A DNA stretch of 64,000 bases from Pseudomonas putida W15Oct28 (GCF_000708715.2 NZ_JENB01000015.1:1-64000); one strand, 5' to 3'; positions 1-10,680 are shown, counted from the first letter of the stretch. The notes: a model not told the origin generated them from the sequence alone. Made by a program: numbers and translations.

Positions 1-79
1 GAATCGAGCAGTTATCATCAAGAACCATGCTTGCAGCACGTTGCTTGAACTCACGGGTATAGGTCTTTCGTTCTTGCAT
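1..79 (-). CDS. IS3-family transposase OrfA, N-terminus only (runs off the window)
   Basis: Read on the minus strand from the ATG at 79, the first residues are MQERKTYTREFKQRAAS, the usual opening of the helix-turn-helix OrfA protein of IS3-family elements, which binds the IS ends and is made alone or fused to OrfB by frameshifting. An AGGAGG ribosome-binding site lies just upstream at about 84-89. Only 26 codons fall inside the window, so completeness and the OrfB partner cannot be judged. The match is to family-typical sequence, not to a named IS. Confidence 0.75.
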   Translation of the reverse strand, partial: MQERKTYTREFKQRAASMVLDDNCSI

Positions 80-131
80 GGAACCTCCTGATTGGGCGAA
101 TCATATCGCCCTTAAGAGGTGTCCGGGATCA
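80..131 (-). mobile_element. Terminal inverted-repeat end of the IS3-family element
   Basis: Read on the minus strand, the sequence upstream of the transposase start begins TGATCCCGGACACCTC at 131. A TG-initial GC-rich tip about 50 bp upstream of OrfA is what IS3-family left ends look like. The boundary at 131 is inferred from this tip; the other end and any target duplication lie outside the window. Confidence 0.55.
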
Positions 132-180
132 TTAGGCCAGTTCAGCATGCCCGCGAAAGGGCCGGTGCAGGCGCAATACA

Positions 181-1011
181 TCAGCTACGGATAAACGCCA
201 GCAAATCCGCATTGATCACATCAGCATGGGTAGTCGGCATGCCATGCGGGTAGCCTTTGTAGGTTTTCAGTGTGCCATTGGGCAGCAACTTGGCCGACAG
301 CACCCCGGAGTTTTCATAGGGCACGATCTGGTCATCGTCCCCATGCATCACCAGTACCGGCTGCTGAATGCCCTTCAGGTCTTCAGTAAAGTCCGTCTGG
401 GAAAACGCCACGATGCCATCGTAATGAGCCTTGGCGCTGCCGATCATGCCCTGGCGCCACCAGTTTGCGATGATGCCTTCGCTGGCTTCGACACCGGGCC
501 GGTTGTAGCCGTAGAACGGCCCGGCTGGCACATCCCGGTAAAACTGCGCCCGGTTGCTGGCTACCTGGTTCTGGAAATCATCGAACACCGACTTGGGCAG
601 GCCGCCGGGGTTGCCGGGCGTCTGTACCATCAATGGCGGTACCGCGGCGATCAGCACCGCTTTGGCCACCTTGTCTTCAGGGTAGCGGGCCATGTAACGC
701 ACCACCTCGCCACCACCGGTGGAGTGGCCGACATGCACGGCGCCCTGAGTGCCCAGGTGGGTAACCACGGCGGCTACGTCGTCGGCGTAGTGATCCATGT
801 CGTGGCCATCCCATACCTGGCTGGAGCGGCCATGACCTCGGCGGTCGTGGGCCACCACGCGGTAGCCCTGAGCGAGGAAGAACAGCATCTGCGCGTCCCA
901 GTCGTCGGCACTGAGCGGCCAGCCGTGGTGAAAATGGATCACCGGCGCGTCGCGCAGGCCCCAGTCCTTATAGTAAATCTGTACGCCGTCTTTCGTGGTT
1001 ACATGGCTCAT
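181..1011 (-). CDS. Alpha/beta hydrolase, non-heme chloroperoxidase (perhydrolase) type
   Basis: This 276-residue protein belongs to the cofactor-free haloperoxidase/perhydrolase branch of the alpha/beta hydrolases, serine esterases that can also make peracids. The motif HHGWPLS lies near residues 28-34, the nucleophile elbow GHSTGG places Ser97, the acid is in HGDDDQIVP (about D227), and the catalytic His is H256 in YPHGM. The start at 1011 was chosen over upstream in-frame codons because AGGAGA sits 8 bases before it and family homology begins there. It looks monocistronic, and a REP pair lies behind its start. The natural substrate is unknown. Confidence 0.88.
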   Translation of the reverse strand: MSHVTTKDGVQIYYKDWGLRDAPVIHFHHGWPLSADDWDAQMLFFLAQGYRVVAHDRRGHGRSSQVWDGHDMDHYADDVAAVVTHLGTQGAVHVGHSTGGGEVVRYMARYPEDKVAKAVLIAAVPPLMVQTPGNPGGLPKSVFDDFQNQVASNRAQFYRDVPAGPFYGYNRPGVEASEGIIANWWRQGMIGSAKAHYDGIVAFSQTDFTEDLKGIQQPVLVMHGDDDQIVPYENSGVLSAKLLPNGTLKTYKGYPHGMPTTHADVINADLLAFIRS

Positions 1012-1111
1012 GGTCGGGTCTCCTGTGTGCAGGAACCTAAGGGAGCTATTGAGAATAGGAGGAATTTTGCATGGCACCGGGATTTGTGGTGGCTCAGCCC
1101 TGCGCGGCCCC

Positions 1112-1233
1112 TTGTAGGAGCGGCCTTGCGTCGCGAAAGGGCTGCAAAGCAGCCCCAGGGTATCAGCGCAGATGCACAAATTGCCGGGGCCGCCTTGCGG
1201 CCCTTTCGCGACGCAAGGCCGCTCCTACAGGGG
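1112..1233. repeat. REP pair, type A (GTAGGAGCGGCCTTG)
   Basis: Two copies of a palindromic unit containing TAGGAGCGGCCTTGCGTCGC face each other at about 1112-1157 and 1192-1233. Each carries an internal small stem of the GGGCTGCAAAGCAGCCC kind. Facing copies in intergenic DNA are typical of Pseudomonas REP doublets mobilised by a RAYT transposase elsewhere in the genome. Confidence 0.85.
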
Positions 1234-1247
1234 ACCGCGTTAGAGGG

Positions 1248-2537
1248 TCAGGCGCGGTCGCGCATTCTGTACCAGGCTTTGGCGGCAGCCTCCAGCGGTG
1301 CTGCCAGCAGATCTCCGCCGGGGAAGCGGCCGTTGTCGATGCCTTGGTACAGCGCCAACAGATCGTCGTCGCCAAGAATGGCATCGCTGACCGCTCGCGC
1401 CGCGGCCAGGGTCGGCAGTACGCCATGGCCGGAGAAACCCTGCAGCCAATAACGCTGGCCCTCGCGCCCGACGTCCGGGGTGCGCTGGATGCTGCAATCG
1501 ATATGGCCGCCCCAGGCATAGTCGATGGCCACCCCGGCCAGTTGTGGGAACACCCGCTCCAAGTAGGGGCGGGTGGCGCTGGCGACGTCCTTGGGAATGC
1601 CGCCCAGGTACGTACAGCCGCCGCCGAATAGCAGGCGGTGGTCCGGGGTGAGGCGGAAGTAGTCGGGCACGAACTGGTTGTCGATCACGCAACTGTTACG
1701 CGGAAGAAGCGACTGGGCGAAGTCGGGGTCCAGTGGCGCGGTGGCTACCTGATAAGAGCCGACCGGCAACAGGCGGCGCGACAGGCCACGGTCGAGGCCG
1801 TCGATGTAGGCGTTACAAGCCAGCACCAACACTTGGCAGCGCACTTCGCCGGTTTCGGTTCGGGCGACATAGCCGTTGCCGGCTTGCTCATAGCTGAGTA
1901 CCCGGCTCTGTTCGTAGATGCGCCCACCGCCAGCTTCGATGGTGCTGGCCAGGCCTTGGGCCAGCTTCAGCGGGTTGAGGTGGGCGCCTTTGGCGTCATA
2001 CAGCGCAGCCTGGTAGCGCGGGCTGTCGATCCATTGCGGCAGCTCGTCGCGGCCGATCAGGCGCAGGGCGTCGTAGCCCCATTTGTGTTCGGCGTCGTGC
2101 AGGGCTTCTTCAAGCATTTTCACCCGGCGCGGCAGTACGGCGGTCCAGAGGCTGCCCAGCCGGTAGTCGATATCGAAACCATGGCGCCGGGGCAGCTCGC
2201 GCATTTCGTCGGCGGCCCAGCACATGCTGGCCCACAGGCGTTGGGTGCGTTCCACGCCCAGGGCCTTTTCCAGTGGCGGCATGTCGCACGACCAGCCCAG
2301 CAGTGCCTGGCCGCCATTGCGCCCGGAGGCAGCCCAGGCCACCCGGCTAGCTTCCAGCAATGTTACGCGCTTGCCGGCCTGGGTCAGGCGCAGGGCAGTG
2401 TGCAGGCCGCTGAAACCGGCGCCGATAATCAGCACGTCGGTGTCGTGGGTGCCTTGCAGGGTAGGGCGCAGCGGAATGTTGGCGGGGTAGGTCTGGGCGT
2501 AGTAGCTGGCGACGTGCTGGGCGGATTGTTTGAACAT
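1248..2537 (-). CDS. FAD-dependent amine oxidoreductase, PuuB/PauB-like
   Basis: This 429-residue protein is of the DAO/GlpO flavoprotein family. The dinucleotide-binding GxGxxG is at residues 39-44, and the conserved SGRNGGQ at 71-77 is characteristic of gamma-glutamylputrescine oxidoreductases and related polyamine oxidases. The C-terminal FSGHGV and LAAARAVSDAI region closes the FAD site. PuuB enzymes oxidise gamma-glutamylated putrescine in polyamine catabolism. No glutamate-polyamine ligase or aldehyde dehydrogenase lies beside it here, so the exact substrate is inferred only at family level. It stands alone between REP clusters. Confidence 0.82.
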   Translation of the reverse strand: MFKQSAQHVASYYAQTYPANIPLRPTLQGTHDTDVLIIGAGFSGLHTALRLTQAGKRVTLLEASRVAWAASGRNGGQALLGWSCDMPPLEKALGVERTQRLWASMCWAADEMRELPRRHGFDIDYRLGSLWTAVLPRRVKMLEEALHDAEHKWGYDALRLIGRDELPQWIDSPRYQAALYDAKGAHLNPLKLAQGLASTIEAGGGRIYEQSRVLSYEQAGNGYVARTETGEVRCQVLVLACNAYIDGLDRGLSRRLLPVGSYQVATAPLDPDFAQSLLPRNSCVIDNQFVPDYFRLTPDHRLLFGGGCTYLGGIPKDVASATRPYLERVFPQLAGVAIDYAWGGHIDCSIQRTPDVGREGQRYWLQGFSGHGVLPTLAAARAVSDAILGDDDLLALYQGIDNGRFPGGDLLAAPLEAAAKAWYRMRDRA

Positions 2538-2657
2538 GCAGAAGCCTCGTGAAAATTATTGTGATTATTTTCATGAAAACTTAGCAGGGAAATTTCATGG
2601 TGCCAATGTGTCGGGCAGGGTTTTGTGGTTTGCCTGTTATTAATTTGCTGCCTGAGC

Positions 2658-2798
2658 TGGCCCTATCGCCGGCAAGCCAGCTCCCACAGGTACCCCACAG
2701 GCTTCAGCACCTGTACAAGACTTGGGCTCTCACAAGTACCCCACAGGCTTCAGTACTTATGCAGGCTTGTGGGAGCTGGCTTGCCGGCGATAGGGCCA
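2658..2798. repeat. REP pair, type C (GGGAGCTGGCTTGCCGGCGAT), with internal direct repeat
   Basis: An inverted pair has arms at 2658-2690 and 2767-2798, each carrying GGCAAGCCAGCTCCCACA or its complement. Between the arms the sequence GTACCCCACAGGCTTCAG occurs twice as a direct repeat. It lies in the 281-base gap between the FAD oxidoreductase and topB; nothing else was recognised there. Confidence 0.85.
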
Positions 2799-2818
2799 GT
2801 AATGCCAGTGCAAAAACT

Positions 2819-4780
2819 TCAGGTTGTCGCTTTTTTCCGGGGCTGACGCGGCTTGCTTGCTGCCGACTTGCTCCCGGCGGCTTTGCTTTTCCCACCTCCA
2901 CCGCGACGCTTCTTCTTCCAGGGCGGCGCTGCTCCGGCTGCCGGCCCGCTGATGGTCATGCGCATGCCGCTGCAACGCTCGACCAGCTTGCCCATCCACG
3001 CCGACTGCCGGGCCACGAACTCTTCCAGGCTCATCTCGCCGCTTTGCACCATGTCCAGCGCCTGCTCCCAGATCGCCGTGGTGCCGGGGTCGGCAATGGC
3101 GCGGGGGACGGCATCGATCAGGCTGAAGGCCGCAGGCGTGGCCGCCAGCGCCTTGCCGTTCTTCACCAGATAGCCGCGGTCTAGCAGGCCCTGGATGATG
3201 CTGGCGCGGGTGGCCTCGGTGCCGATGCCGGTGGTTTCCTTGAGCTTCTGCTTCAGGCGCGGGTCGTCCACCAGCTTGGCCACGTTTTTCATTGCCTTGA
3301 TCAGGTCGCCTTCAGTGAACGGCTTGGGCGGCTGGGTCCACAGGTCTTTCAGTTGCAGGCCTTGCACGTTGCAGTCCTGGCCTTCGCGCAGCGCTGGCAG
3401 CACCTGGGCTGGTGGTGCCTCGCGGCCTTTGGCCGGGGTAAGCGCTTCGGGCAGGGCGCGGCGCCAGCCCGGCTCGACGATCTGCTTGCCCACCGCGCGC
3501 AGGGCATGGCCGGCGCAGTCGAAGTCGGCCTGGGTGCGATCATATTCATGGTTGGGCAGGAACTGCGCCAGGTAGCGGGCGCGGATCAGGGTGTACACCG
3601 CCTTGTGCTTGGCCGGCAGGCGCGAAGGGTCACTGGCAGCGGCGGTGGGGATGATGCCGTGGTGGGCGCTGACCTTGGCGTCGTTCCACGCCCGCGAGCG
3701 GCGCTGCGGCTCCAGGTGGGGCTGCAGTGGCGCGAGGCTGGCATCGGCCCGTTGCAGGGCGGCGAGGATGGCCGGCGCTTCGGTGTGCTGGCTCAGCGGC
3801 AGGTAGCCGCAGTCGCTGCGCGGGTAGGTGATCAGCTTGTGGGTTTCGTACAGGGCCTGGGCAATGTCGAGGGTTTCCTGGGCGCCGAGGCCGAACTTTT
3901 TCGAGCACAGCTCTTGCAGGGTGCCGAGGTCGAAGAGCAGGGGCGCGGCTTCACGCACGCGCTCGGTGGTCACCTTTACGGCCCGTGCCGTGCCGGCATT
4001 ACCGATGGCGGCGGCGGCCTGTTGCGCCAGACCCTGGTTCAGGCAGCGGCCCTGGTCGTCGCAGGCGTCCTCGGGCGCACGCCACTGGGCGTTGAAACCC
4101 TGGCCTGCGTGTTCAAGCGGTACGTCGATGGCCCAGAACGGCACCGGCACGAAGTCGGCGATGCTGCGGTCGCGGTCGACCACCAGGCGCAAGGTGGGGG
4201 TTTGCACCCGGCCCACCGGCAGCACGCCCTGGTAGCCGGATTGGCGGCCAAGCAGGGTGAACAGCCGGCTCATGTTCATGCCGATCAGCCAGTCGGCGCG
4301 GGAGCGGCCCAGCGCCGAGTGGTACAGGTTGAACGTTTCGTGGCCTGGCAGCAGGCGTGCCAGGGCCTTGCGGATGGAGGTGTCATCCAGTGCCGACAGC
4401 CAAAGGCGCTGCACCGGGCCGCGGTAGCGGCAATGCTCGACCAGCTCCCGGGCAATCATTTCGCCTTCGCGGTCGGCGTCGGTGGCAATCACCAGTTCCC
4501 GCGCTTCGCCGAGTAGGCGCTTCACCGCCTTGAACTGGCTGGCGGTCTTGGGCTTGACCAGCATCTTCCACTTGTCGGGGATGATCGGCAGGTCGGCCAG
4601 GTTCCAGCGCTTGTAGCGTTCGTCGTAGCTGTGGGGCGGGGCGGTTTCCAGCAGATGGCCGATGCACCAGGTTACGCAGACGTCAGTGCCTTGCCAGCAG
4701 CCGTCGCCCTTGCGGGTGGCGCCGAGCACTTTGGCGATGTCTTTTGCCTGTGAGGGTTTTTCGCAGAGGAACAGGCGCAT
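2819..4780 (-). CDS. topB: DNA topoisomerase III
   Basis: This is a type IA topoisomerase of 653 residues that passes single DNA strands through a transient phosphotyrosyl break and decatenates replication and recombination intermediates. The TOPRIM domain starts at once (MRLFLCEKPSQAKDIAKVLG), with the metal-binding TDADREGE at about 100-107. The active-site tyrosine is Y319 in YPRSDCGYL. The last 30 or so residues form a Lys/Arg/Gly-rich tail, probably a DNA-binding extension. The ATG at 4780 is preferred to an in-frame codon 21 residues upstream because the TOPRIM fold begins there. A REP doublet lies on each side. Confidence 0.95.
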   Translation of the reverse strand: MRLFLCEKPSQAKDIAKVLGATRKGDGCWQGTDVCVTWCIGHLLETAPPHSYDERYKRWNLADLPIIPDKWKMLVKPKTASQFKAVKRLLGEARELVIATDADREGEMIARELVEHCRYRGPVQRLWLSALDDTSIRKALARLLPGHETFNLYHSALGRSRADWLIGMNMSRLFTLLGRQSGYQGVLPVGRVQTPTLRLVVDRDRSIADFVPVPFWAIDVPLEHAGQGFNAQWRAPEDACDDQGRCLNQGLAQQAAAAIGNAGTARAVKVTTERVREAAPLLFDLGTLQELCSKKFGLGAQETLDIAQALYETHKLITYPRSDCGYLPLSQHTEAPAILAALQRADASLAPLQPHLEPQRRSRAWNDAKVSAHHGIIPTAAASDPSRLPAKHKAVYTLIRARYLAQFLPNHEYDRTQADFDCAGHALRAVGKQIVEPGWRRALPEALTPAKGREAPPAQVLPALREGQDCNVQGLQLKDLWTQPPKPFTEGDLIKAMKNVAKLVDDPRLKQKLKETTGIGTEATRASIIQGLLDRGYLVKNGKALAATPAAFSLIDAVPRAIADPGTTAIWEQALDMVQSGEMSLEEFVARQSAWMGKLVERCSGMRMTISGPAAGAAPPWKKKRRGGGGKSKAAGSKSAASKPRQPRKKATT

Positions 4781-4901
4781 GGCCGGGGACGCTTCATCGG
4801 GGGTGATGGGCACTAGGATGCGCAAGCAGGGGCGCGGAGGCAAGTTTTATCTGGATGGATGTACAGGTTTTTGTGAGCGGGGGGTGTCATTGACCTGTAC
4901 T

Positions 4902-4997
4902 GGCCTCTTCGCGGGCAAGCCCGCTCCCACAGGGACCGCACAGCATTTGGAAACTGTGGGGTCCCTGTGGGAGCGGGCTTGCCCGCGAAGGGGCCGG
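4902..4997. repeat. REP pair, type B (GTGGGAGCGGGCTTGCCCGCGAA)
   Basis: Facing copies of the palindromic unit CGCGGGCAAGCCCGCTCCCA occupy about 4902-4936 and 4962-4997 in the topB/acetyltransferase gap. This is the classical P. putida-type REP with a CGCGGGC-GCCCGC stem. Confidence 0.88.
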
Positions 4998-5009
4998 TGC
5001 AGTTATGGA

Positions 5010-5438
5010 TCAGACGCGCGAGTCGCGCACCATGTCCACGTGCGGGATGCCGGCTTCGAGGAATTCCTCGCTGACTACGCGAAAGCCAAGCCGCTCGTAG
5101 AACGGCGTAGCGTGTACCTGGGCGCTGAGCATCTGCTGCTTCAGGTCGCGGTCCTGCGCTTCGACGATCACTGCGTTCATCAGCGCGTCACCCACCTTCA
5201 GGCCGCGCCAGTCTTTCAATACCGACACTCGACCGATGGTGCCGTCTGGCAGCAGGCGGGCGGTGCCGATCGGGTAGTCGCCTTCCAGGGCCAGGAAATG
5301 TGCGGCGCTCGAGTCATCCGCGTCCCACTCCAACTCTGGCGGCACGTGCTGTTCGGCAATGAACACGGCCTCGCGGATACGGCGGATGTCGGCGTTGTCT
5401 TTCTGCCAGTCGGCCAGGCGAACGCTGATCTTATTCAT
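5010..5438 (-). CDS. GNAT-family N-acetyltransferase
   Basis: This 142-residue protein of the GNAT fold transfers an acetyl group from acetyl-CoA to an unknown amine. The family pattern is clear: the strand-4 region IGRVSVLKDWRGLKVGDALM contains the R/Q-x-x-G-x-G/A-like acetyl-CoA loop, and ATPFYERLGFRVVSEEF is the usual C-terminal motif. The ATG at 5438 overlaps the last 8 bases of the upstream cupin oxygenase gene, so the two are probably translationally coupled. An in-frame codon 18 residues upstream lies deep inside the cupin gene and was rejected. Confidence 0.87.
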   Translation of the reverse strand: MNKISVRLADWQKDNADIRRIREAVFIAEQHVPPELEWDADDSSAAHFLALEGDYPIGTARLLPDGTIGRVSVLKDWRGLKVGDALMNAVIVEAQDRDLKQQMLSAQVHATPFYERLGFRVVSEEFLEAGIPHVDMVRDSRV

Positions 5439-6597
5439 TGGCGAATCCCAGGCTTCCTTGTTTGACCAGTTGCTGTAGAAGCATAAGGCCATCTTCGTCC
5501 TGCAGCCAGTCTGCGAGGTTGTCGATGTGCAGGGCGTCGGCCGCGCACACCAGCTTCAGCAGCTCGCGCAGTTTGCCTGGCAGCGGGCAGCTGCGGCCGC
5601 TGGCGAACAGCAGCAGGTCGTCTTCGAACTCCGACCAGGCCATGCGCGCGCTCGGGTTGCGGATCAGGATGGCGCCTTGCTTAAGGGCGTCCACCAGCTC
5701 TTCCTCGCTCAGCTCTTCGCCAACGATCTGCTCGGGGTAGCGCGGCTCGGTCATGAACTGGCCGAACCAGGTCAGCAGCAGGTCCTTGTCGCCCATGTGC
5801 TTCTCGAGCAGGGCCTTGAGGCGGTCGAGGGCGTCGTGCTGGATCTGGTGCGGGTCGCTGACCGGCTGGGCGTCGGCGTCACTGTAACGCTCTTCGTCCG
5901 GCAGGAACTGGCCCAGGAAGTCGGTGAAGTGGGTCAGCACTTCGGCGGCGCTTGGTGCACGGAAGCCCACCGAGTAGGTCAGGCAGTCGTCCACGGCCAC
6001 GCCGTAGTGGGCCAGGCGTGGTGGCAGGTAGAGCATGTCACCTGGCTCCAGAGTCCACTCTTCGCTCTGCTCGAATTCGGCAAGAATGCGCAGGTCAGCG
6101 TGCTCCAGCAGCGGGCTGTCGCTGCTGCACATCTGGCCGATCTTCCAGTTACGCTCGCCGTGGCCTTGCAGCAGGAACACGTCGTAGTTGTCGAAGTGCG
6201 GACCAACGCTGCCACCAGGGGCGGCGAAGCTGATCATCACATCGTCGATACGCCAGCTGGGCAGGAAGCGGAAGTTTTCCAGCAGTTCGGCCACTTCCGG
6301 GACGAACTGGTCCACGGCTTGTACCAGCAGGGTCCAGTCTTTTTCCGGCAGCTCGGCGAAGGTGTCTTCGTTGAACGGGCCGCGGCGCAGTTCCCACGGG
6401 TGCGCGCCGTGCTCGAGCACGATACGCGACTCGACTTCCTCTTCCAGGGCCAGGCCAGCCAGTTCGTCGGGGTCGATCGGGCTGATGAAGTCCGGGAAGG
6501 CCTGGCGCACCAGCAGGGGCTTCTTCTGCCAGTAGTCGCGCATGAATTCGCGGGCCGAGATGCCGCCGAGCAGCTGCAGTGGAGTATCAGGATTCAT
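5431..6597 (-). CDS. roxA: JmjC-type cupin 2-oxoglutarate oxygenase, ribosomal protein uL16 arginine hydroxylase family
   Basis: This 388-residue Fe(II)/2-oxoglutarate oxygenase matches the YcfD/RoxA family, which hydroxylates an arginine of ribosomal protein uL16. The metal triad is visible as H134 and D136 in GPHFDNYDVFL and H197 in PPRLAHYGV, close to the spacing in YcfD. A winged-helix C-terminal domain follows the cupin. The start at 6597 gives the family-typical opening (LLGGISAREFMRDYWQKKPL). A terminator separates it from purB upstream, and the next gene overlaps its stop, giving a roxA-acetyltransferase pair. The substrate assignment comes from the family. Confidence 0.88.
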   Translation of the reverse strand: MNPDTPLQLLGGISAREFMRDYWQKKPLLVRQAFPDFISPIDPDELAGLALEEEVESRIVLEHGAHPWELRRGPFNEDTFAELPEKDWTLLVQAVDQFVPEVAELLENFRFLPSWRIDDVMISFAAPGGSVGPHFDNYDVFLLQGHGERNWKIGQMCSSDSPLLEHADLRILAEFEQSEEWTLEPGDMLYLPPRLAHYGVAVDDCLTYSVGFRAPSAAEVLTHFTDFLGQFLPDEERYSDADAQPVSDPHQIQHDALDRLKALLEKHMGDKDLLLTWFGQFMTEPRYPEQIVGEELSEEELVDALKQGAILIRNPSARMAWSEFEDDLLLFASGRSCPLPGKLRELLKLVCAADALHIDNLADWLQDEDGLMLLQQLVKQGSLGFANE

Positions 6598-6635
6598 GTT
6601 CAACCTATTGAAAAAACGTAATTTTCGTCCGGGAA

Positions 6636-6662
6636 TAAAAACGCCCGGCCAGGCCGGGCGTT
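6636..6662 (-). terminator. Rho-independent terminator downstream of purB
   Basis: On the minus strand an ACGCCCGGCC-TGGCCGGGCGT stem-loop is followed by a T run, 17 bases after the purB stop. It precedes the roxA start and so separates the two transcription units. Confidence 0.85.
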
Positions 6663-6678
6663 GCACGCGACGGTCAGC

Positions 6679-8088
<1,410 letters not shown>

Positions 8089-8160
8089 TCATACATGAAA
8101 TTTGCGCCCGGGTCGGGTGGCTGACCAAAGGTCGGCCCAATTTGACTCCGGTGGCAGACC

Positions 8161-8246
8161 CTGTGGGAGCGGGCATGCCCGCGAACACCGGCGTAGCCGG
8201 TGCCATCCACCGAGTCGCCTGCTTCGCGGGCACGCCCGCTCCCACA
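8161..8246. repeat. REP pair, type B
   Basis: Facing GTGGGAGCGGGCATGCCCGC units at 8161-8185 and 8223-8246 flank a small CACCGGC-GCCGGTG stem. They sit in the purB/hflD gap. Confidence 0.87.
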
Positions 8247-8263
8247 AAGGGGCAGCTCAGCCG

Positions 8264-8890
8264 TTAGTTGGAGCTGCGCATCATGTCGTACAGTTCGTTC
8301 AGCAGCTTGCGCCGGCTGAACACCAGCTGCCAGCGGTGCCCGCCCAGCTGGCGCCACAAGCGTGCGGCGCGGATGCCGGCCAGCAGCAGGGCGCGGATCT
8401 TCGAGGCATTGCTGGGCTGTTGCAGGAAGCGCATGTCGCCATGCACCTGAATGCGCTGGCGCAGAGTGCTCAGGGTGTCCTGGTACAAGGCTCCACTGGA
8501 AGCAATGACGTTTTCATGAACCAGGCCAAAATGGTCGGCCTGGGACTGGATTTGCGGCAGGCGGTTGCCGATGGTGTCGAGCAGGTCGCCACGCTTGTTC
8601 AGCTGGCGCTCCAGGCCCAGCATCGACAGTGCGTAGCGCAGTGGCTCGCGCTGCAGGCTGTTGGGGTCGCGCTCCAGGGCGCCGATCAGCGCGCGGTAGC
8701 CGTCGCGCAGGTTCAGGTCGTCACCGCCGAACACCTCCAGGGTGTCCTTGGGGTCACGTACCAGCAGGCTACCAAGCATGCAGCCGATGTTGGCCTCACT
8801 GGCCTGGCCGGTGCGGGCGATGCGGTCTACCAGTACAGCGGCCTGAAACACACCGCCCAACGCGATCAGCTGCTCCTGCAGGTTGCTCAT
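8264..8890 (-). CDS. hflD: High-frequency lysogenisation protein HflD homologue
   Basis: This 208-residue peripheral membrane-associated helical protein is of the HflD family; in E. coli HflD antagonises the lambda CII activator. It opens [18 protein letters not shown] and ends [13 protein letters not shown], as in other pseudomonads. The ATG at 8890 overlaps the mnmA stop by four bases (ATGA), so translation is coupled. The cellular role outside lambda infection is not established. Confidence 0.93.
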   Translation of the reverse strand: MSNLQEQLIALGGVFQAAVLVDRIARTGQASEANIGCMLGSLLVRDPKDTLEVFGGDDLNLRDGYRALIGALERDPNSLQREPLRYALSMLGLERQLNKRGDLLDTIGNRLPQIQSQADHFGLVHENVIASSGALYQDTLSTLRQRIQVHGDMRFLQQPSNASKIRALLLAGIRAARLWRQLGGHRWQLVFSRRKLLNELYDMMRSSN

Positions 8891-10011
8891 GCGCGCGGGC
8901 TCCACGGCTCGGCGGCTTCGATCACGCCGCCGCCCAGGCACACTTCACCGTCGTAGAACACCACAGATTGGCCTGGGGTAACGGCGCGCTGCGGCTCGTC
9001 GAACACCGCGCGGTAGCCGCTGGCCGTAAGTTCCAGGGTGCACTGCTGGTCGCTCTGGCGGTAGCGTACCTTGGCGGTAAGCTGGCGCGGGCTGCTGAGG
9101 TCGATGGGGTTCACCCAGAAAATTTCCGAGGCGAGCAGGGCGCGGGAGAACAGCCAAGGGTGTTCGTTGCCCTGGCCGACCACCAGCACATTGCGGGTCA
9201 GGTCCTTGTGCAGCACGTACCAAGGTTCGTCACCGGCATCCTTCAGGCCGCCGATGCCCAAACCCTGGCGCTGGCCGATGGTGTGGTACATCAGGCCGTG
9301 GTGGCGGCCGATCACTTCACCTTCGGTGGTTTCGATTTCGCCCGGCTGGGCTGGCAGGTACTGCTTGAGGAAGTCGCTGAAGCGGCGCTCGCCAATGAAG
9401 CAGATGCCGGTGGAATCTTTTTTCTTGGCAGTGGCCAGGCCGTGTTTTTCGGCGATGGCGCGCACTTCCGGTTTTTCCAGCTCGCCGACCGGGAACAGGG
9501 TGCGGGCAATTTCCTTGCCGCCGACGGCGTGCAGGAAGTAGCTCTGGTCCTTGTTCGGGTCCAGGCCCTTGAGCAGTTCGGTAAGCGCGCCGGTGTCGCG
9601 GCGGCGCACGTAGTGGCCGGTGGCGATCAGGTCGGCACCCAGCGACAGGGCGTAGTCGAGGAACGCCTTGAACTTGATTTCGCGGTTGCAGAGGATGTCC
9701 GGGTTGGGCGTGCGGCCGGCCTTGTATTCTTCAAGGAAGTGCTCGAACACGTTGTCCCAGTATTCGGCGGCGAAGTTGGCGGTGTGCAGCTTGATGCCGA
9801 TGCGGTCGCACACGGCCTGGGCGTCGGCCAGGTCTTCACGGGCGGTACAGTATTCGGTGCCGTCGTCTTCTTCCCAGTTCTTCATGAACAGCCCTTCCAC
9901 CTGGTAGCCCTGCTCGATGAGCAGAAGGGCGGAGACGGAAGAGTCCACGCCGCCGGACATGCCGACGATGACGCGGGTCTTGGCGGGGTCTTTGAGTGCT
10001 GGGCTGGTCAT
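8887..10011 (-). CDS. mnmA: tRNA-specific 2-thiouridylase
   Basis: This 374-residue enzyme thiolates U34 of Lys, Glu and Gln tRNAs using ATP and sulfur relayed from IscS through the TusABCDE chain; tusBCDE are in this same window. The PP-loop GMSGGVDSS is at residues 17-25, and the two catalytic cysteines are C108 ([11 protein letters not shown]) and C204 ([10 protein letters not shown]). The ATG at 10011 gives a short N-terminal lead before the PP-loop, as usual in Pseudomonas. It is the first gene of the mnmA-hflD pair. Confidence 0.97.
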   Translation of the reverse strand: MTSPALKDPAKTRVIVGMSGGVDSSVSALLLIEQGYQVEGLFMKNWEEDDGTEYCTAREDLADAQAVCDRIGIKLHTANFAAEYWDNVFEHFLEEYKAGRTPNPDILCNREIKFKAFLDYALSLGADLIATGHYVRRRDTGALTELLKGLDPNKDQSYFLHAVGGKEIARTLFPVGELEKPEVRAIAEKHGLATAKKKDSTGICFIGERRFSDFLKQYLPAQPGEIETTEGEVIGRHHGLMYHTIGQRQGLGIGGLKDAGDEPWYVLHKDLTRNVLVVGQGNEHPWLFSRALLASEIFWVNPIDLSSPRQLTAKVRYRQSDQQCTLELTASGYRAVFDEPQRAVTPGQSVVFYDGEVCLGGGVIEAAEPWSPRA

Positions 10012-10068
10012 GGGTACCGGTGTGTATCAAGGGAAAAACGTCGATTCTATCAAACCCGTGGCGACGCG

Positions 10069-10509
10069 TCAGTCGCGGAGCAGGGTAAGGCTGTGCAAGG
10101 GGCCGTTGAGGTAGTCGTCGAGGCAACGCGGCACCAGCTCGCTGCGCCAGCGGGCCGGGTCGGCCAGCAGCTCGTCGCGGGTCAGCCACACGGCGCGAAC
10201 GATGTCGCTGTCCAGCGCCAGGTCGGCGTGGTGGCGTACCGGGCGGGCGGCGAAGCAGATGCGCTGGTAGGTCACCCCGTTGCTGGGGGCGGTGTACAGG
10301 TAGATGCCGACCACGCCGGTGAGTTCGACTTCCCAGGCGGTTTCTTCCAGGGTTTCGCGCAGGGCGGCCTGGGGCAGGGTCTCAAAGGGTTCGAGGTGGC
10401 CGGCGGGTTGGTTGAAGACGTGCTGGCCGGCTTTGAATTCTTCGACGAAGAGGAACTTGCCTTCGTGCTCGACGATGGTGGCGACGGTGATGTGGGGTTG
10501 CCAGGACAT
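10069..10509 (-). CDS. nudJ: Nudix hydrolase, NudJ-like phosphatase
   Basis: This 146-residue Nudix protein has a box that reads G37-x5-E43-x7-R51E52-x2-E55E56, with Ala where the consensus has its last Gly, and sits in the NudJ context next to mnmA. NudJ of E. coli hydrolyses thiamine pyrophosphate and nucleoside di- and triphosphates. Two in-frame ATGs lie two codons apart; the downstream one at 10509 was chosen because AGGAAA is then about 6 bases upstream, whereas it would abut the other. Confidence 0.85.
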   Translation of the reverse strand: MSWQPHITVATIVEHEGKFLFVEEFKAGQHVFNQPAGHLEPFETLPQAALRETLEETAWEVELTGVVGIYLYTAPSNGVTYQRICFAARPVRHHADLALDSDIVRAVWLTRDELLADPARWRSELVPRCLDDYLNGPLHSLTLLRD

Positions 10510-10536
10510 GAGCATTTCCTAGGGTTGGCGCAGGTT

Positions 10537-10653
10537 CTGTAGGAGCGGCCTTGCGTCGCGATGGGCTGCGAAGCGGCCCCAGATTTTCGGCTTCGCAGCG
10601 GATATCGGCGGGGCCGCTTTGCGGCCCATCGCGACGCAAGGCCGCTCCTACAG
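10537..10653. repeat. REP pair, type A
   Basis: Facing TAGGAGCGGCCTTGCGTCGC units start at 10537 and end at 10653, with GGGCTGCGAAGCGGCCC-type inner stems. Confidence 0.87.
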
Positions 10654-10680
10654 GGAGCCGTGTACGCACTTTAAGAAAGC

